From Panopea generosa (lineage: Eukaryota > Mollusca > Bivalvia > Adapedonta > Hiatellidae): a stretch of DNA of 64,000 bases. Position numbers and translations under genes: made by a program. The stretch lies in NCBI GenBank assembly GCA_029582155.1, contig CM055896.1:24705184-24769183 (forward strand), given 5' to 3'. The notes under the pieces are model-generated. The model was not told the DNA's origin and did no database searches. It was given only the letters and a program-made list of their open reading frames with translations. This document shows, in pieces, positions 1 through 11,605 of this stretch (the stretch's first letter is position 1; each line of letters opens with the position of its first letter).

Positions 1-345
1 CACGTGATCAGGCGTATCGATTTTGTAGGAAAGCGGGAAAACAATATATTTACTATTTGATAGGTAGTGAATACATGTTCGCTTTTGTTTATTTAAACCT
101 TCCTCATGATCAAAAGCTGTTCTTTAGTCAATATAAAATCACAACCTCAAAAAGGTCACCTAGAAATTTACGTTTGCTAGCTTTTATTTCCTATGTCTAA
201 TGTGTTATTTCGGTCTGTCTTGTTAATTTGGCATACATACATTTATTTTACATTAATTTAATTTAGCTTGATTGTCAAGTAAGCTCAGAGCTTATGCATA
301 TCTTTCTCCAGTGCATTCCCTTATTAGATCTGGTACTGAATTGTG
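1..345. other. AT-rich unique DNA, no gene seen
   Basis: I see no reading frame of interest, splice-flanked exon or repeat unit here. The sequence is AT-rich and looks like ordinary intergenic or intronic DNA. Confidence 0.5.
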
Positions 346-430
346 TTTCGAGAGGTCGGGTAAAGCCTGGGTCAAACTCGCGACCTCTGCCGTCTGAAGC
401 CAGCACCCTATCCGCTGTACTACTGACCCA
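346..430 (-). repeat. tRNA-like SINE head
   Basis: Read on the minus strand, this segment has the order of a tRNA gene. An A-box-like start (GTCAGTAGTACAGCGGATAG) is followed by an anticodon-arm-like segment (GCTGGCTTCAGACGGC) and a B-box-like stretch (GTCGCGAGTTTGACCC), then a 3' strand that can pair with the start. The B box is degenerate against the GGTTCGANTCC consensus and no clean cloverleaf can be drawn by eye. I therefore call it a tRNA-derived SINE head carrying a pol III promoter relic, not a functional tRNA. The rest of the SINE is not delimited. Confidence 0.5.
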
Positions 431-1074
431 TTTTATATTTTAGAATACAATTAATTTATTATTATTATTTTAATGAGATGTGCACGAGTATAATGTTTCC
501 ACTTTAATTGCAATATAACAGTTTACGTAGCTTTGTTTACAACTAAGCACAAACTCAGTGTAACTATGTTTGGGGAAAATATAAAACTAAAGTCCAAATT
601 AAATTGAAAATTGGTAATTTTTATTTTGCCGAAATACCCAAACAAATAGAATCATAATCATATAATTTTACGCATATCTATGTTTTGTTTGATTCACGCA
701 TGCTTTGATATTTTTGTATTTGGAACAGTATACGCTTAAATAGAAATAAAGTACATGTTTTGTATGTTTATAACTAATTTATATCGAAATAACACGGCAA
801 ATTAGCCTTGAAACCGTAGATAACCAATGATGTGTCGTCTATTGTATAATAGGTGTTTTAAACATTATTGTATTGATCAGCTAAATATTGATATTTATGT
901 TATAATTGATAAATTGCTGACCAAAATAAGTTTTATCATGCGTTTTACAGTAAAACATTTATATTAACTACATGGTTTATATTCATTTGAAAGAAAATTT
1001 ATTTTTATCTCGATTTTAAGTATCGACTTCACGATCAAATAATAAAAAAAGAGTATATCCGAATGAACGAGTGC
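431..1074. other. AT-rich unique DNA, no gene seen
   Basis: Long A/T-rich stretch with no convincing exon, transposon end or repeat. Confidence 0.45.
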
Positions 1075-1380
1075 ACTCAGTAGCGCACGAAAAGTTCTGT
1101 TATCAGTTTTCTTACTGTGTCTAGCGTATACAGCGCTTCTGAGTGCACTCAGCGTATCTGAGTGCATTCAGCGTGTCTGAGTGCACTCGATCTATTTCAT
1201 GCGTTCAGGAGTGCGTTTATTATTCAAAATCCAGCGTTTGCTTACGGTCCATGTCCGCTCCGTCTGCGCTCAATCTGCGCTCCGTTCGCGCTCCGTCTGC
1301 GCTACGCTTGCGCTCCGCTTACGCTCTGAGTGCACTCCGTTTGCGTGCAATTGGGGTACTTGAGCGGTTTAGGGTCTGTA
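1075..1380 (+). repeat. 11-bp GC-rich tandem repeat with a conserved right flank
   Basis: From about 1254 to 1349 the sequence is a run of at least eight 11-bp units of the type GCGCTCCGTCT (variants GCGCTCAATCT, GCGCTCCGTTC, GCGCTACGCTT). Upstream lie several copies of the palindrome GAGTGCACTC. The right flank, ending TTTAGGGTCTGTA, recurs at 15096-15140. The 96-codon open frame across this block (1143-1433) has an 11-residue periodicity because three units make 33 bases. I do not regard it as a gene. Confidence 0.7.
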
Positions 1381-1382
1381 GG

Positions 1383-2509
1383 AACCCAGTCATTTTTACA
1401 AATCTTAACCTCCTTCACCTAACAATGCTTTAGTGAAGATATAGGCAAAATCATTTCCATTTAAAAAAAATAAAAAAAATTATATTGACATGTGTCCCCT
1501 AATTGAACCCTTGGGGCAGCGTCATTTTTAACCCTAGGGACACCATTTGAACAAATCTAACAAAACTATAGTTGGTCATCATTACTACATAAACATTTTG
1601 AAAATCTGTTGTGCCTTTCATGAGAAGAAGATTTTTTAAGTTTTGGACCATTTTTAGTAACGGCGGCCATCTTGAATTTCAGATCGAAAAAAAAAATCTT
1701 CTGTATAGTCTCCTATGCAATAGAAACATCCTTGTGAAATTTCAGTTTAATTGACCTAGTGGTTTCAGAACAGATGAAAGAAAAAGAGAATTTTCTGTTT
1801 TCCCATAGTATCCCTATGTAAAATTCTAAGTCCCCTTACAGGGCCCCTATAAATTTAAGCCCCTAAATTCTTATCTGCAATCAAACCCCTACACATAGAG
1901 ATAATTTATGCCAAATATGAACAAATCTGACATACCGGTTCTTAAGAAAACGATATTAGTAATTCCCAATTTTTACCCTTTTGGGGCCCCTCCTGACCCC
2001 TTAAGACAGTGAAACCCAGTCATTTTTACAAATCTGAACCTCCTTCACCAAACAATGCTTCTGTGAAGATATAGGCAAAATCATTTCCATTTAAAAAAAA
2101 TAAATAAAAAAATATTATAATAACATGTGACCCCTAATTGAACCCTCTTGGCGGGGTCATATTTAACCCTAGGGACACCATTTGAACAAATCTAACAAAA
2201 CTATAGTTGGTCATCATTACTACATAAACATTTTGAAAATCTGTTGGGCCGTTCATGAGAAGAAGATTTTTTAAGTTTTGGACTATTTTTAGTAATGGCA
2301 GCCATCTTGAATTTCAGATCGAAAAAAAAAAATCTTCTGTATAGTCTCCTATGCAATAGAAACACCCATGTGTAGTTTCAGTTTAATTGGCCTAGTTGTT
2401 TCAGAGAAAGTGCTACTAAGAGATGACAGACGACAGACGACAGATGACGGACGACAGACAACGCGCCATCACATAAGCATTTCTGGCCTTTGGCCAGTAG
2501 AGCTAAAAA
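1383..2509 (+). mobile_element. Rep-H dispersed repeat, copy A (5' truncated)
   Basis: Member of the most abundant dispersed family in the window. It lacks the 5' hairpin end and begins inside the internal module (…ACCCAGTCATTTTTACAAATC). The module starts at 1383 and again near 2013, so it is tandemly duplicated at about 630 bp. The 3' end is typical: a GACAGACGACAGA-type simple repeat, then the hairpin CTGGCC-TTT-GGCCAG, then TAGAGCTAAAAA. There is no coding capacity. It could be a non-autonomous Helitron/Helentron-like element, but that is inference. Confidence 0.75.
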
Positions 2510-3109
2510 TTACTAATAAAATGTAAAAATCATTAACTTGGACTTGAAGTGGTGTCATAAACATTAATATTGATAATTCTAGTGCATAATTATCCTGGCA
2601 ATTCTAGTACATAATCTAGGTAATTCTAGTAGATAGTCTTGGTAAATCTTGTACAAAGTATTGTTAAATCTAGTACATACTCTTCGTAACTCTAGTACAT
2701 ATACTTCGTAATTCTAGTACATACACTTGGTAAATCTAGTACATACTCTTGGTAATTCTAGTACATACTCTTGGTAATTCTAGTTCATACACTTGGTAAT
2801 TCTAGTACATAGTCTTGGTAAATCTAGTACAAAGTCTTGGTTATTCTAGAACATTATATTGGTAATTCTAGTACATACTCTTGGTAATTCTAGTACATAT
2901 ACGTGGTAATTCTAGTACATACACTTGGTAAATCTAGTACATACTCTTGGTAATTCTAGTAAATTATCTTGGTAATTCTAGTACATACTCTTGGTAATTC
3001 TAGTACATACACTTGGTTATTCTAATACATAGTCTTAGTAAATCTAGTACAAAGTCTTGGTAATTCTAGTACATACACTTGGTAATTCTAGTACATAGTC
3101 GTGGTATTT

Positions 3110-4094
3110 TGGTATTTCAGCAAGTACACCTCTATTCATGCCAAATCTATAACTAGAACGATTTTCATTTCAGAAAAAGTAATTGTCATTTTATTTGTTA
3201 CTATAGCAACCCATTGACGTTGAAGTGGGGCTCGTGTCTTTTTATGCTTTAAAGTGTAAAATTTAAGTTAAATTGATCAACTTTTAAATGAGATATTTTG
3301 GCGCTGAAATGCATGATTATAACAAGACGTCTTCGATGTCATATAACAAAATCTCAATGTCATTCCTGTTTCTATTAGTAAACAACAAGGCATTAACGAA
3401 TACTACCGGTTGTTTATTATGGCGTCATTTGAGTCACAACAAATGCCCGCAACTATCGAGTTTTGTTGTCAGCTTGGACATTCGCCAACCAAAACGTATG
3501 AGATGATACAGCAGGCATTTACAGGAAAGAAACTGTCATGGACACAGGTTTTTGAATGGCATCAGAAGTTCCGAGACGGAAGAGTGTCACTAGAAGATGG
3601 GAAGTGGTGGGGTCATAAGACCTCTTTGGACGTGACATTAGTGAATACAATTAAGGATGTCGTATAAAACGACAGGCAGGTCACTGTACGCGATGATTGT
3701 GGTCATACAGGCTACAGCTATGGTACTGTTCAGTGAGTTCTTACAGAACAATTAAACATGAAAAAGGTCAGCAGATATTTTTGATCAGTGGATCACTCGG
3801 CACGAGAAATGTATTACACTCAAAGGAGATAACATAGAGAAATGACTGATATACGTATTGTGACTGAGTAACAGGACGTCACCCGACGTTATTTTGTGTT
3901 TGATGACGCTCCCCGCATGCCTGTTACCGGCTGTGTGTTTATGTATGTAGCTTAATTGTCTCTTGTGCAAACATCTTGAAATATTTAGGTATCGTGTATT
4001 AAAGATTGTACATCATGCAGAATGTTTTTCATTAATGTAACACATAACATACAGAAGTGATAGACTCAATCCGGTTATTTCTGGATTACCTCTC
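3110..4094 (+). mobile_element. Insertion carrying a mariner relic inside the 22-bp minisatellite
   Basis: Non-repetitive sequence of about 985 bp splits the minisatellite. Its central part encodes mariner transposase fragments (see 3419-3845). I could not identify terminal inverted repeats or a TA target duplication by eye, so the exact ends are uncertain by some tens of bases. Confidence 0.6.
3419..3845 (+). pseudogene. Internally deleted mariner-family transposase
   Basis: The ATG at 3419 opens a frame to the stop at 3665-3667. It matches the N-terminal helix-turn-helix domain of mariner transposases (MASFESQQMPATIEFCCQLG; later FEWHQKFRDGR and SLEDG). The same frame continues past the stop with a second DNA-binding-like stretch (RQVTVRD, GYSYGTV, LTEQLNMKKVS), broken by further stops. 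It then jumps at 3783-3845 to what looks like the extreme C-terminus (DQWITRHEKC, LKGDNIEK, stop). The DDE/D catalytic core, roughly 200 residues in this family, is missing between these parts. This is a dead, MITE-like deletion derivative. Family assignment is confident for the N-terminal part and moderate for the tail. Confidence 0.75.
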
Positions 4095-5577
4095 GTACTC
4101 TTGGTAATTTAGTACATACACTTGGTAATTCTAGTACATACTCTTGGTAATTCTAGTACATACACTTGGTAATTTTAGTACATAGTCTTGATAATTCTAG
4201 TATATTATCTTGGTAATTCTAGTGCATAATTATCTTGGGAATTCTAGTACATTATCTTGGGAATTTTAGTACATTATCTTGGGAATTCTAGTACATAACT
4301 ATCTTGGCAATTCTAGTTCATAATTATCTTGGAAATTCTAGGACATAATTATCTTGGTGATTCTAGTACAAACACTTGGTAAATCTAGTACATTATCTTG
4401 GTAATTTTAGTACATACTCTTGGTAATTCTAGTACATTATCTTGGTCATTCTAGTACTTAATTATCTTGGCAATTCTAGTACATTACCTTGGCAATTCTA
4501 GTACAATATATTGGTGATTCTAATTCATAATTATCTTGGCAATTTTAATACATTATCTTGACAAATCCAGTACAAATATTTGTTAATTCTAGTATTTAAT
4601 ATTATCTTGGCAATTCTAGTACAATATATTGGTGATTCTAATTCATAATTATCTTGGCAATTTTAATATATTATCTTGGCAAATCCAGTACAAATATTTG
4701 TTAATTCTAGTACATAATTATCTTGGCTATTCAAGTACAAAATCTTGGCAATTCTAGTACAAACTCTTGGTAATTATAGTGCATAACTATCTTGGCAATT
4801 CTATTACATAATTATCTTGGAAATTCTAGGACATAATTATCTTGGAAATTCTAGGACATAATTATCTTGGTGATTAAAGCACATAATTATCTTGGCAATT
4901 ATAGTACATTATCTTGGTAATTCTAGTACATTATCTTGGTAATTCTAGTACATACTTGTCTTGGTAATAAATGCACTTAATCTAGGTTATTCTAGTGCAT
5001 TATCTTGGCAATTCTAGTACATAATCTTGGTCAATCTAGTACATAATATTGGCAACTCCCATACATAATCGTTGCAATTCTAGCATCTTGACAATTCTAG
5101 AACAAACTTGTGGTAATTCTAGTACATAATTATCTTGGTAATTCTAGTGCTTAATCTTGGTAATTCTAGTATCTATATTATCTAAGTAATTCTGGTACAT
5201 AACCTTGGTAATTCTAGTACATTATGTTGGTGATTCTAATACATACTTATCTTGCCAATTCAAGTACATTATCTTGGCAATTCTAGAACATTATCCTAGC
5301 AATTCTAGTACATTAATTTGGTGATTCTAATACATAATTATCTTGGCAATTATAGTACATTATCTTGGTAATTTTAGAACATAATTATCTTGGCAATTCT
5401 AGTAATTATAGTACATAATCATGGCAATTCTAGTATCTTGGTAATTCTAGTACACAATATTGGCAATTCTAGTATATTATCTTTGAAATTTAGAACAAAC
5501 TTGTGGTAATTCTAGTACATGATTATCTTAGTAATTCTAGTGCTTAATCATGGTTATTCTAGTATATAATGTTGGTA

Positions 5578-6000
5578 TGAATGAATGAATTGGATTTTAC
5601 GGCGTACCAACACATTATAGGTTATTCAACACCAACAGGAAGGAAGATTCCAAGTTCACTCTACATGTACAAAAACAACAAATTAACATACAGATTAAAA
5701 AAAATACATCAACAAGTGAATATGCAGAATGAACCTAGAACCTTGATACCTGCAGAACTGCAGAGTTTCAGCAAATTCTATCGTATTTCTCAATTTGTCG
5801 CTTCTTACGACATGCATAAGCCACAGTGATCCTATTCTTGCAATCACCCATGGCTCCCTGGAACCACACAGGGGTTGATAGTTTAACCACAATAGTGAAC
5901 ATGACAAAGATGATAAAATGAACATGACACCCATTCGGAGGATTCCTACCCCTCTGCAGAGATAGAAAGCGATTCTATTCTTAGCCAGAACCACACAGGC
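5578..6000 (-). mobile_element. SINE-like retroposon with 13-bp target-site duplication
   Basis: A 423-bp insertion in the 22-bp minisatellite. TATAATGTTGGTA occurs at 5565-5577 and again at 6001-6013, immediately outside both ends. This is best read as a target-site duplication, since GTTGG is a rare unit variant here. On the minus strand it ends in CCAATTCATTCATTCA, a short tetranucleotide tail typical of some SINE/LINE 3' ends. It also contains GCATGTCGTAAGAAGCGAC, a motif I associate with mollusc dispersed repeats. Near its 5' end a CCTGTGTGGTT…AAGAATAG segment occurs twice. The 82- and 99-codon open frames in it show no recognisable protein. Confidence 0.65.
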
Positions 6001-7689
6001 TATAATGTTGGTAATTCTAGTACATTATCTTGGCAATTCTAGTATATATTCATGGCAATTCTAGTATATATTCTTGGTGATTCTAGTACATAATCTTGGC
6101 AATTCTAGTATATATCATGGCAATTCTAGTATATATTCTTAGTGATTCTAGTACATTATCTTGGCAATTCTAGTAAACAATATTGGCAATTCTAGTACAT
6201 AGTCATGGCAGTTCTAGTATATAATCTAGATAATTCTAGTAAATAATCTAGGTTAATCTAGTATATAGTATTGATAATTTAAGTACATAATCTTGGTAAT
6301 TCTAGTATATAATCTAGGTAATTCAAGTACTTAATCTTGGCATTTTTAGTACATAGTCTTGGTATTTATAGAACATGGTCTTGATAATTCTAGTACAATA
6401 CAATCTAAGTAAATTATATCTTGGTAGTTCTAGTACATAGATTTTGTAATTATAATATATAATCTAGATAATTCTAGTATATAATCTAGGTAATTCTAAT
6501 ACACAGTAATGGTAATTCTAGTATTTTATCTAAGTAATTCTAGTACACAATCTAGGTAATTCTAGGTCAAAATCTTGATATTCTAGTATATTATCTTGGT
6601 AATTCTAGTACATAATTTTGGTAATTCTAGTACAATGTCTTGGTAATTCTAGTATATAATCTTGGTAATCCTTGTATATAATCTTGGTAATTCTAGTATA
6701 TACTCTTGCTAATTCTAGTACAATATTTAGGTAATTCTAGTACATAATCTTGGTAATTCTAGTTTATAATCTTGGTAATTCTAGTACAATATCTTGATAA
6801 TTTTAGAAAAAAACTTGTGGTCATTATAGTACACGATTATCTTAGTAATTCTAGTGCTTAATCATGGTTATTTTATTAACTATATAACCTAGGTAATTCT
6901 AGTACATACCCTAGGTAATGCTAGCACATAATCTAGGTAATTCTAGTACATAATCTTGGTAGTTCAAGTACATAATCTTGGTAATTCTAGTACATAATCT
7001 TGGTAGTTCAAGTACATAATCTTGGTAATTCTAGTATATAATCTTGGTAGTTCTCGTATATAATCTTGGTAATTCTAGTACGATATCTTGGTAATTCTAG
7101 AACATAATCTTGGTAATTCTAGTAAATAATCTTGGTAATTCTAGTACACTATCTTGGTAATTCTAGTACAATATCTTGGTAATTTTAGTAAATAATCTTG
7201 GTAATTCTAGTATATAATCTTGGTAATTCTAGTACAATATCTTGGTAATTCTAGTACAATATCTTGGTAATTCTAATATATAATCTTGGTAGTTTTCGTA
7301 TATAATCTTGGTAATTCTAGTACGATATCTTGGTAATTCTAGAACATAATCTTGGTAATTCTAGTACAAAATCTTGGTAATTCTAGTATATAATCTTGGT
7401 AATTTTAGTACGATATCTTGGTAATTCTAGAACATAATCTTGGTAATTCTAGTACATAATCTTGATTATTCTAGTACATAATTTTGGTAATTCTAGTACA
7501 TAATCTTGGTAATTTTAGTACATAGTCTTGGTAATTCCAGTACAATATCTTGGTAATTCTAGTACAATATCTTGGTTATTCTAGTACATAATCTTAGTAA
7601 TTCTAGTACATAATATGGGTAATTCTAGTACATAGTCTTGGTAATTCTAGAACATAGTCTTGGTACTTGTAGTACATAATCTGTGTAAT

Positions 7690-8400
7690 TCTAGTACATA
7701 ATCTGTGTAATTCTAGTACATTATCTTGGTAATTCTACAATACAATTTTAATAATTGTTGTGTTTAATCTGAGTAATTCTAATTAACACATAATCTTGGT
7801 AGGTAATTCTAGTACATAATCTGTGCAATTCTAGTACATAATCTGTGTAATTCTAATACATTATCTTGGTAATTCTACAATACAATTTTGATAATTGTTG
7901 TGTTTAATCTTAGTAATTCTAGTTAACACATAATCTTTGTAGGTAATTCTAGTACATAATCTTGGTAATTCTAGTACATAATCTGTGTAATTTTAGTACA
8001 TAATCTGTGTAATTCTAGTACATTATCTTTGTAATTCTACAATACAATTTTGATAATTGTTGTGTTAAATCTTAGTAATTCTAGTTAACACATAATCTTG
8101 GCACGTAATTTTAGTACATTATCTTGGTAATTCTAGTACATAATCTGTGTAATTCTAGTACATTATCTTGGTAATTCTACAATACAATTTTGATAATTGT
8201 TGTGTTAAATCTTAGTAATTCTAGTTAACACATAATCTTGGCAGGTAATTTTAGTACATTATCTTGGTAATTCTAGTACATAATCTGTGTAACTCCAGTA
8301 CATTATCTTGGTAATTCTACAATACAATTTTGATAATTGTTGTGTTTAATCTTGGTAATTCTAGTTAACACATAATCTTGGTAGGTAATTCTCGTATATA
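7690..8400 (+). repeat. Higher-order repeat of about 140 bp inside the 22-bp array
   Basis: The block ACAATACAATTTTGATAATTG plus TGTGTTTAATCTTAGTAATTC recurs at about 7737, 7877, 8038, 8179 and 8319. Spacings are 140, 161, 141 and 140 bp. Several 22-bp units plus a diverged segment were therefore amplified together. Confidence 0.8.
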
Positions 8401-8860
8401 ATCTTGGTAATTCTAGTACGATATCTTGGTTATTCTAGTACATAATATGGGTAATTCTAGTACATAATATTGGTAATTCTAGTACACAAATTTGATAATT
8501 GCTGTGTTTAATCTGGTAATTGTACTTAATACATATTCTTAGAAGATATATCTAGTACATAATCTTGGTAATTCTAGTACACAATCTTGGTAATTCTAGT
8601 ACATAATCTTGGAAATTCTTGTACACAATTTTGGTAATTCTAGTACACAATCTTGGTACTTCTAGTACACAATCTTGGTAATTTTAGTATACAATCTTGG
8701 CAATTATAGTACACAATCTTTGTAATTCTAGTACACAATCTTGGTAAGTTTTAGTACATAATCTTGGTAATTCTAGTACACAATCTTGGTAATTCTAGTA
8801 CATAATCTAGGTAATTTTAGTGCACAATCATCACAAGTCTAGTACATGATATTGAAAAAT

Positions 8861-9611
8861 AGACTGGGACAGTCTCGTTTTTCTGGGTATGTTGTCTGGA
8901 TATTTAATTATAAGAATCTTACATGGGTTGGAGATTCGGATAACAAATTCCCTCCTGAGGGATAACTGGTTTTAGAGGGAATGAGTCCCTCGAGTTCCTG
9001 CAAAAACAGTTTTCCCAAGGGAAGGAATTTTCTATCCGAAGCGAAAAAGCCATTTAAGATTATTTTTCTTGCATTCCAAACACACTGAATATTTATTTTT
9101 ATTCAAATTATTATTAAATTTTACCAAGATGACTTTTAAGATGTCACATATTTTAATGTCATGTCATCAATTGTTCTATCGTTACAGCAGGGTAGGATGA
9201 GTGCGTGGAGGAGGAAAAACCCATACCCTGTAAAAATAAGTGGAAATCCTTGTCCGGTGTTCAAGAAAAAGAAATACAGAATCGATCTGATGATAAAAGT
9301 ATTGTATATTCCTCGATCGCTATGTGTATTTTTGTTTTCTCTGTGTGCTGGGGGATTAAAAATAAGCTGTTATATATTTTTAAGATGTATTCGAATTTAA
9401 GATTTAGAAATATCAGGCTATCATCATCTGAACTTGAAATACTGAAATAAAAATTCACACACATATCTTACAATTTTTACCCACCATTCAAATATCATAG
9501 TTTTAATCATGCATTTTCAAGGTCTTAAACAGGGAGTGGGTTATACTAGAGTATAGAAAAAATATATATCATTTTTCAGGTCCAGTCAAAAGTTTTTCCT
9601 GAGTTTTATAA
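8861..9611. other. Unique AT-rich segment with an inverted repeat
   Basis: No recognised gene. At 8935-9040 an imperfect inverted repeat pairs TTCGGATAACAAATTCC with GGAATTTTCTATCCGAA around a loop that itself holds the perfect inverted repeat GAGGGA-ATGAG-TCCCTC. An 81-codon open frame at 9205-9450 has one hydrophobic stretch but no recognisable domain. I do not call it a gene. Confidence 0.4.
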
Positions 9612-9770
9612 ATTGTCAACAAGTCTACAAGGAATGTTTTAGATGGCATCCCCTCTAGATTTGTTACAGACAGTGCTTCCATTATAACTTGTCCACTCAT
9701 CCATGTTGTTAACTTTTCTAATTCAAAGTATTGTTCCTGAGGATCTCAAGAAAACCAGAGTTATGTACAT
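9612..9770 (+). pseudogene. Non-LTR retrotransposon reverse transcriptase fragment
   Basis: The frame starting at 9612, just after a stop, reads NKSTRNVLDGIPSRF, then SASIITCPLIHVVNFSIQ, then VPEDLKKTRVMYM. This matches the early conserved region of non-LTR reverse transcriptases (K-x-T-G-x-D-G-I-P-x-x-F … P-L-x-x-I-x-N-x-S … V-P-x-D-L-K-x-A-x-V). The fragment is about 53 codons and has no ATG. It is cut exactly where Rep-H copy B begins at 9772, so that copy probably inserted into it. The clade cannot be set from so short a piece. Confidence 0.65.
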
Positions 9771-9771
9771 G

Positions 9772-11510
9772 AACAAGAGGCCCAAGAGGGCCTCAGGATG
9801 CTCTACTGACTCATAGTGGCCATATCATTTTTTTGAAATTCTACTATGCAATAGAAACATCAGGGCGGGGTCATTTTGAACTCTAGGGACACCATTTGAA
9901 CAAATCTAACAAAACAATAGTTGGTCATCATTACTACATAAACATTTTGAAAATCTGTTGGACCGTTCCTGAGAAGAAGATTTTTTAAGTTTTGGACTAT
10001 TTTTAGTAACGGTGGCCATCTTGAATTTTAGATATAAAAAATAAATCTTTTGTATAGTCTCCTATGCAATAGAAACATCCATGTGAAGTTTCAGTTTAAT
10101 TGGTCTAGTGGTTTCAGAATAAATGAAAAAAAAAGAGAATTTTCTGTTTTCCCATATTATCCCTATGTAAATTTCTAAGTCCCCTTACAGGGCCCCTTTA
10201 TATTTTAGCCCCTAAATTCTTATCTGCAATCAAACCCTTACACTTAGGGATAATTTATATCAAATATGTACAAAACTGACATACCGGTTCTTAAGAAAAC
10301 AATTTTAGTAATTCCCAATTTCTACCCTTTTGGGGCCCCTCCTGACCCCTTAAGACATAGGAACCCAGTCATTTTTACAAATCTTAACCTCCTTTAACTA
10401 ACAATGCTTTAGTGAAGATATACGCAAAATTATTTCCATTTTAAAAAAAAATAAAAAAATGTTATATTGACATGTGTCCCCTAATTGAACTCTCAGGGTA
10501 GGGTCATTTTTAACCCTAGGTACACCATTTGAAAGAATCTAACAGAACTATAATTGGTCATCATTACTACATAAACATTTTGAAAATCTGTTGGGCCGTT
10601 CATGAGAAGAAGATTTTTTAAGTTTTGGACTATTTTTAGTAACAGCTGCCATCTTGAATTTCAGATCGAAAAAAAAAATCTTCTGTATAGTCTCCTATGC
10701 AATAGAAACACCCATGTGATGTTTCAGTTTAATTGGCCTAGTGGTTTAAGAACAGATGAAAGAAAAAGAGAATTTTCTTTTTCCCATAGTATCCCTATGT
10801 AAAATTCTAAGTCCCCTTACAGGCCCCTATAAATTTTAGCCCCTAAATTCTTATCTGCAATCAAACCCCTACACATAGGGATAATTTATGCAAAATATGA
10901 ACAAATCTGACATACCAGTTCTTAAGAAAAACAAATTTAGTAATTCCCAATTTTCACCCTTTTTGGGCCCCTCCTGACCCCTTAAGACAGTGGAACAGTC
11001 ATTTTTACAAATCTGAACCTCCTTCACCAAACAATGCTTCTGTGAAGATATAGGGAAAATCAATTCCATTTTAAAAAAATAAAATACAAAAATATTATAA
11101 TGACATGTGTCCTCTAATTGAACCCTCGGGGCGGGGTCATATTTAACCCTAGGGACACCATTTGAACAAATCTAACAAAACTATAGGTGGTCATCATTAC
11201 TACATAAACATTTTGAAAATCTGTTGGGCTGTTCATGAGAAAAAGATTTTTTAAGTTCTGGACTATTTTTAGTAATGGCGGCCATCTTGAATTTCAGATC
11301 GAAAAAAAAAAATCTTCTGTATAGTCTCCTATGCAACAGAAACATGCATGTGAAGTTTCAGTTTAATTGGCCTAGTGGTTTCAGAGAAAGTGCTGCTAAC
11401 AGACAACAGACGACTGATGACAGACGTCAGACGACAGACGACAGACGATGGACGACAGACAACGCGCCATCGCATAAGCACTTCTGGCCTTTGGCCAGTA
11501 GAGCTAAAAA
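9772..11510 (+). mobile_element. Rep-H dispersed repeat, copy B (both ends present)
   Basis: Begins AACAAGAGGCCCAAGAGGGC, whose AGGCCC-AAGA-GGGCCT forms a hairpin. It ends with CTGGCC-TTT-GGCCAG-TAGAG-CTAAAAA. The internal module starts near 10360 and again near 10993, a 633-bp period. Each module carries the same landmarks: CATTACTACATAAACATTTT, the GGCCATCTTGAATTT stretch, GGGCCCC tracts and an A-rich run. A GACAGACGACAGA-type simple repeat precedes the 3' hairpin. There is no coding capacity and no obvious target-site duplication. Confidence 0.8.
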
Positions 11511-11605
11511 TTGATATCATTCAATCTTCAGTGCATATATCACATTGTCAATTATTTTTGACCTATGCAAAACACTTGTAACACAATGATAACGAAACAT
11601 TTATA

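Larger units (their letters stand above)
2575..8860 (+). repeat. 22-bp minisatellite array (about 6.3 kb, twice interrupted)
   Basis: Degenerate tandem units of about 22 bp with consensus close to CTTGGTAATTCTAGTACATAAT. The array occupies 2575-3109, 4095-5577 and 6001-8860. The interruptions at 3110-4094 and 5578-6000 are mobile insertions, because identical unit types resume on the far side. Units vary (CTTGG/CATGG/CTAGG, TACATAAT/TACATACT/TATATAAT). Many units contain TCTAG. No frame stays open, and I infer no coding function. Confidence 0.95.

Noticed and set aside
346-430. Functional tRNA gene
   Set aside because: The A and B boxes are recognisable but the arms do not fold cleanly. A SINE head explains it better. 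The same applies to 39576-39647.
1143-1433. 96-codon Ser/Ala/Leu/Arg-rich frame
   Set aside because: It follows the 11-bp tandem repeat exactly (11-residue period).
2575-8860. Regular spaced repeats resembling a CRISPR array
   Set aside because: Units are contiguous with no unique spacers, and the context is animal nuclear DNA.
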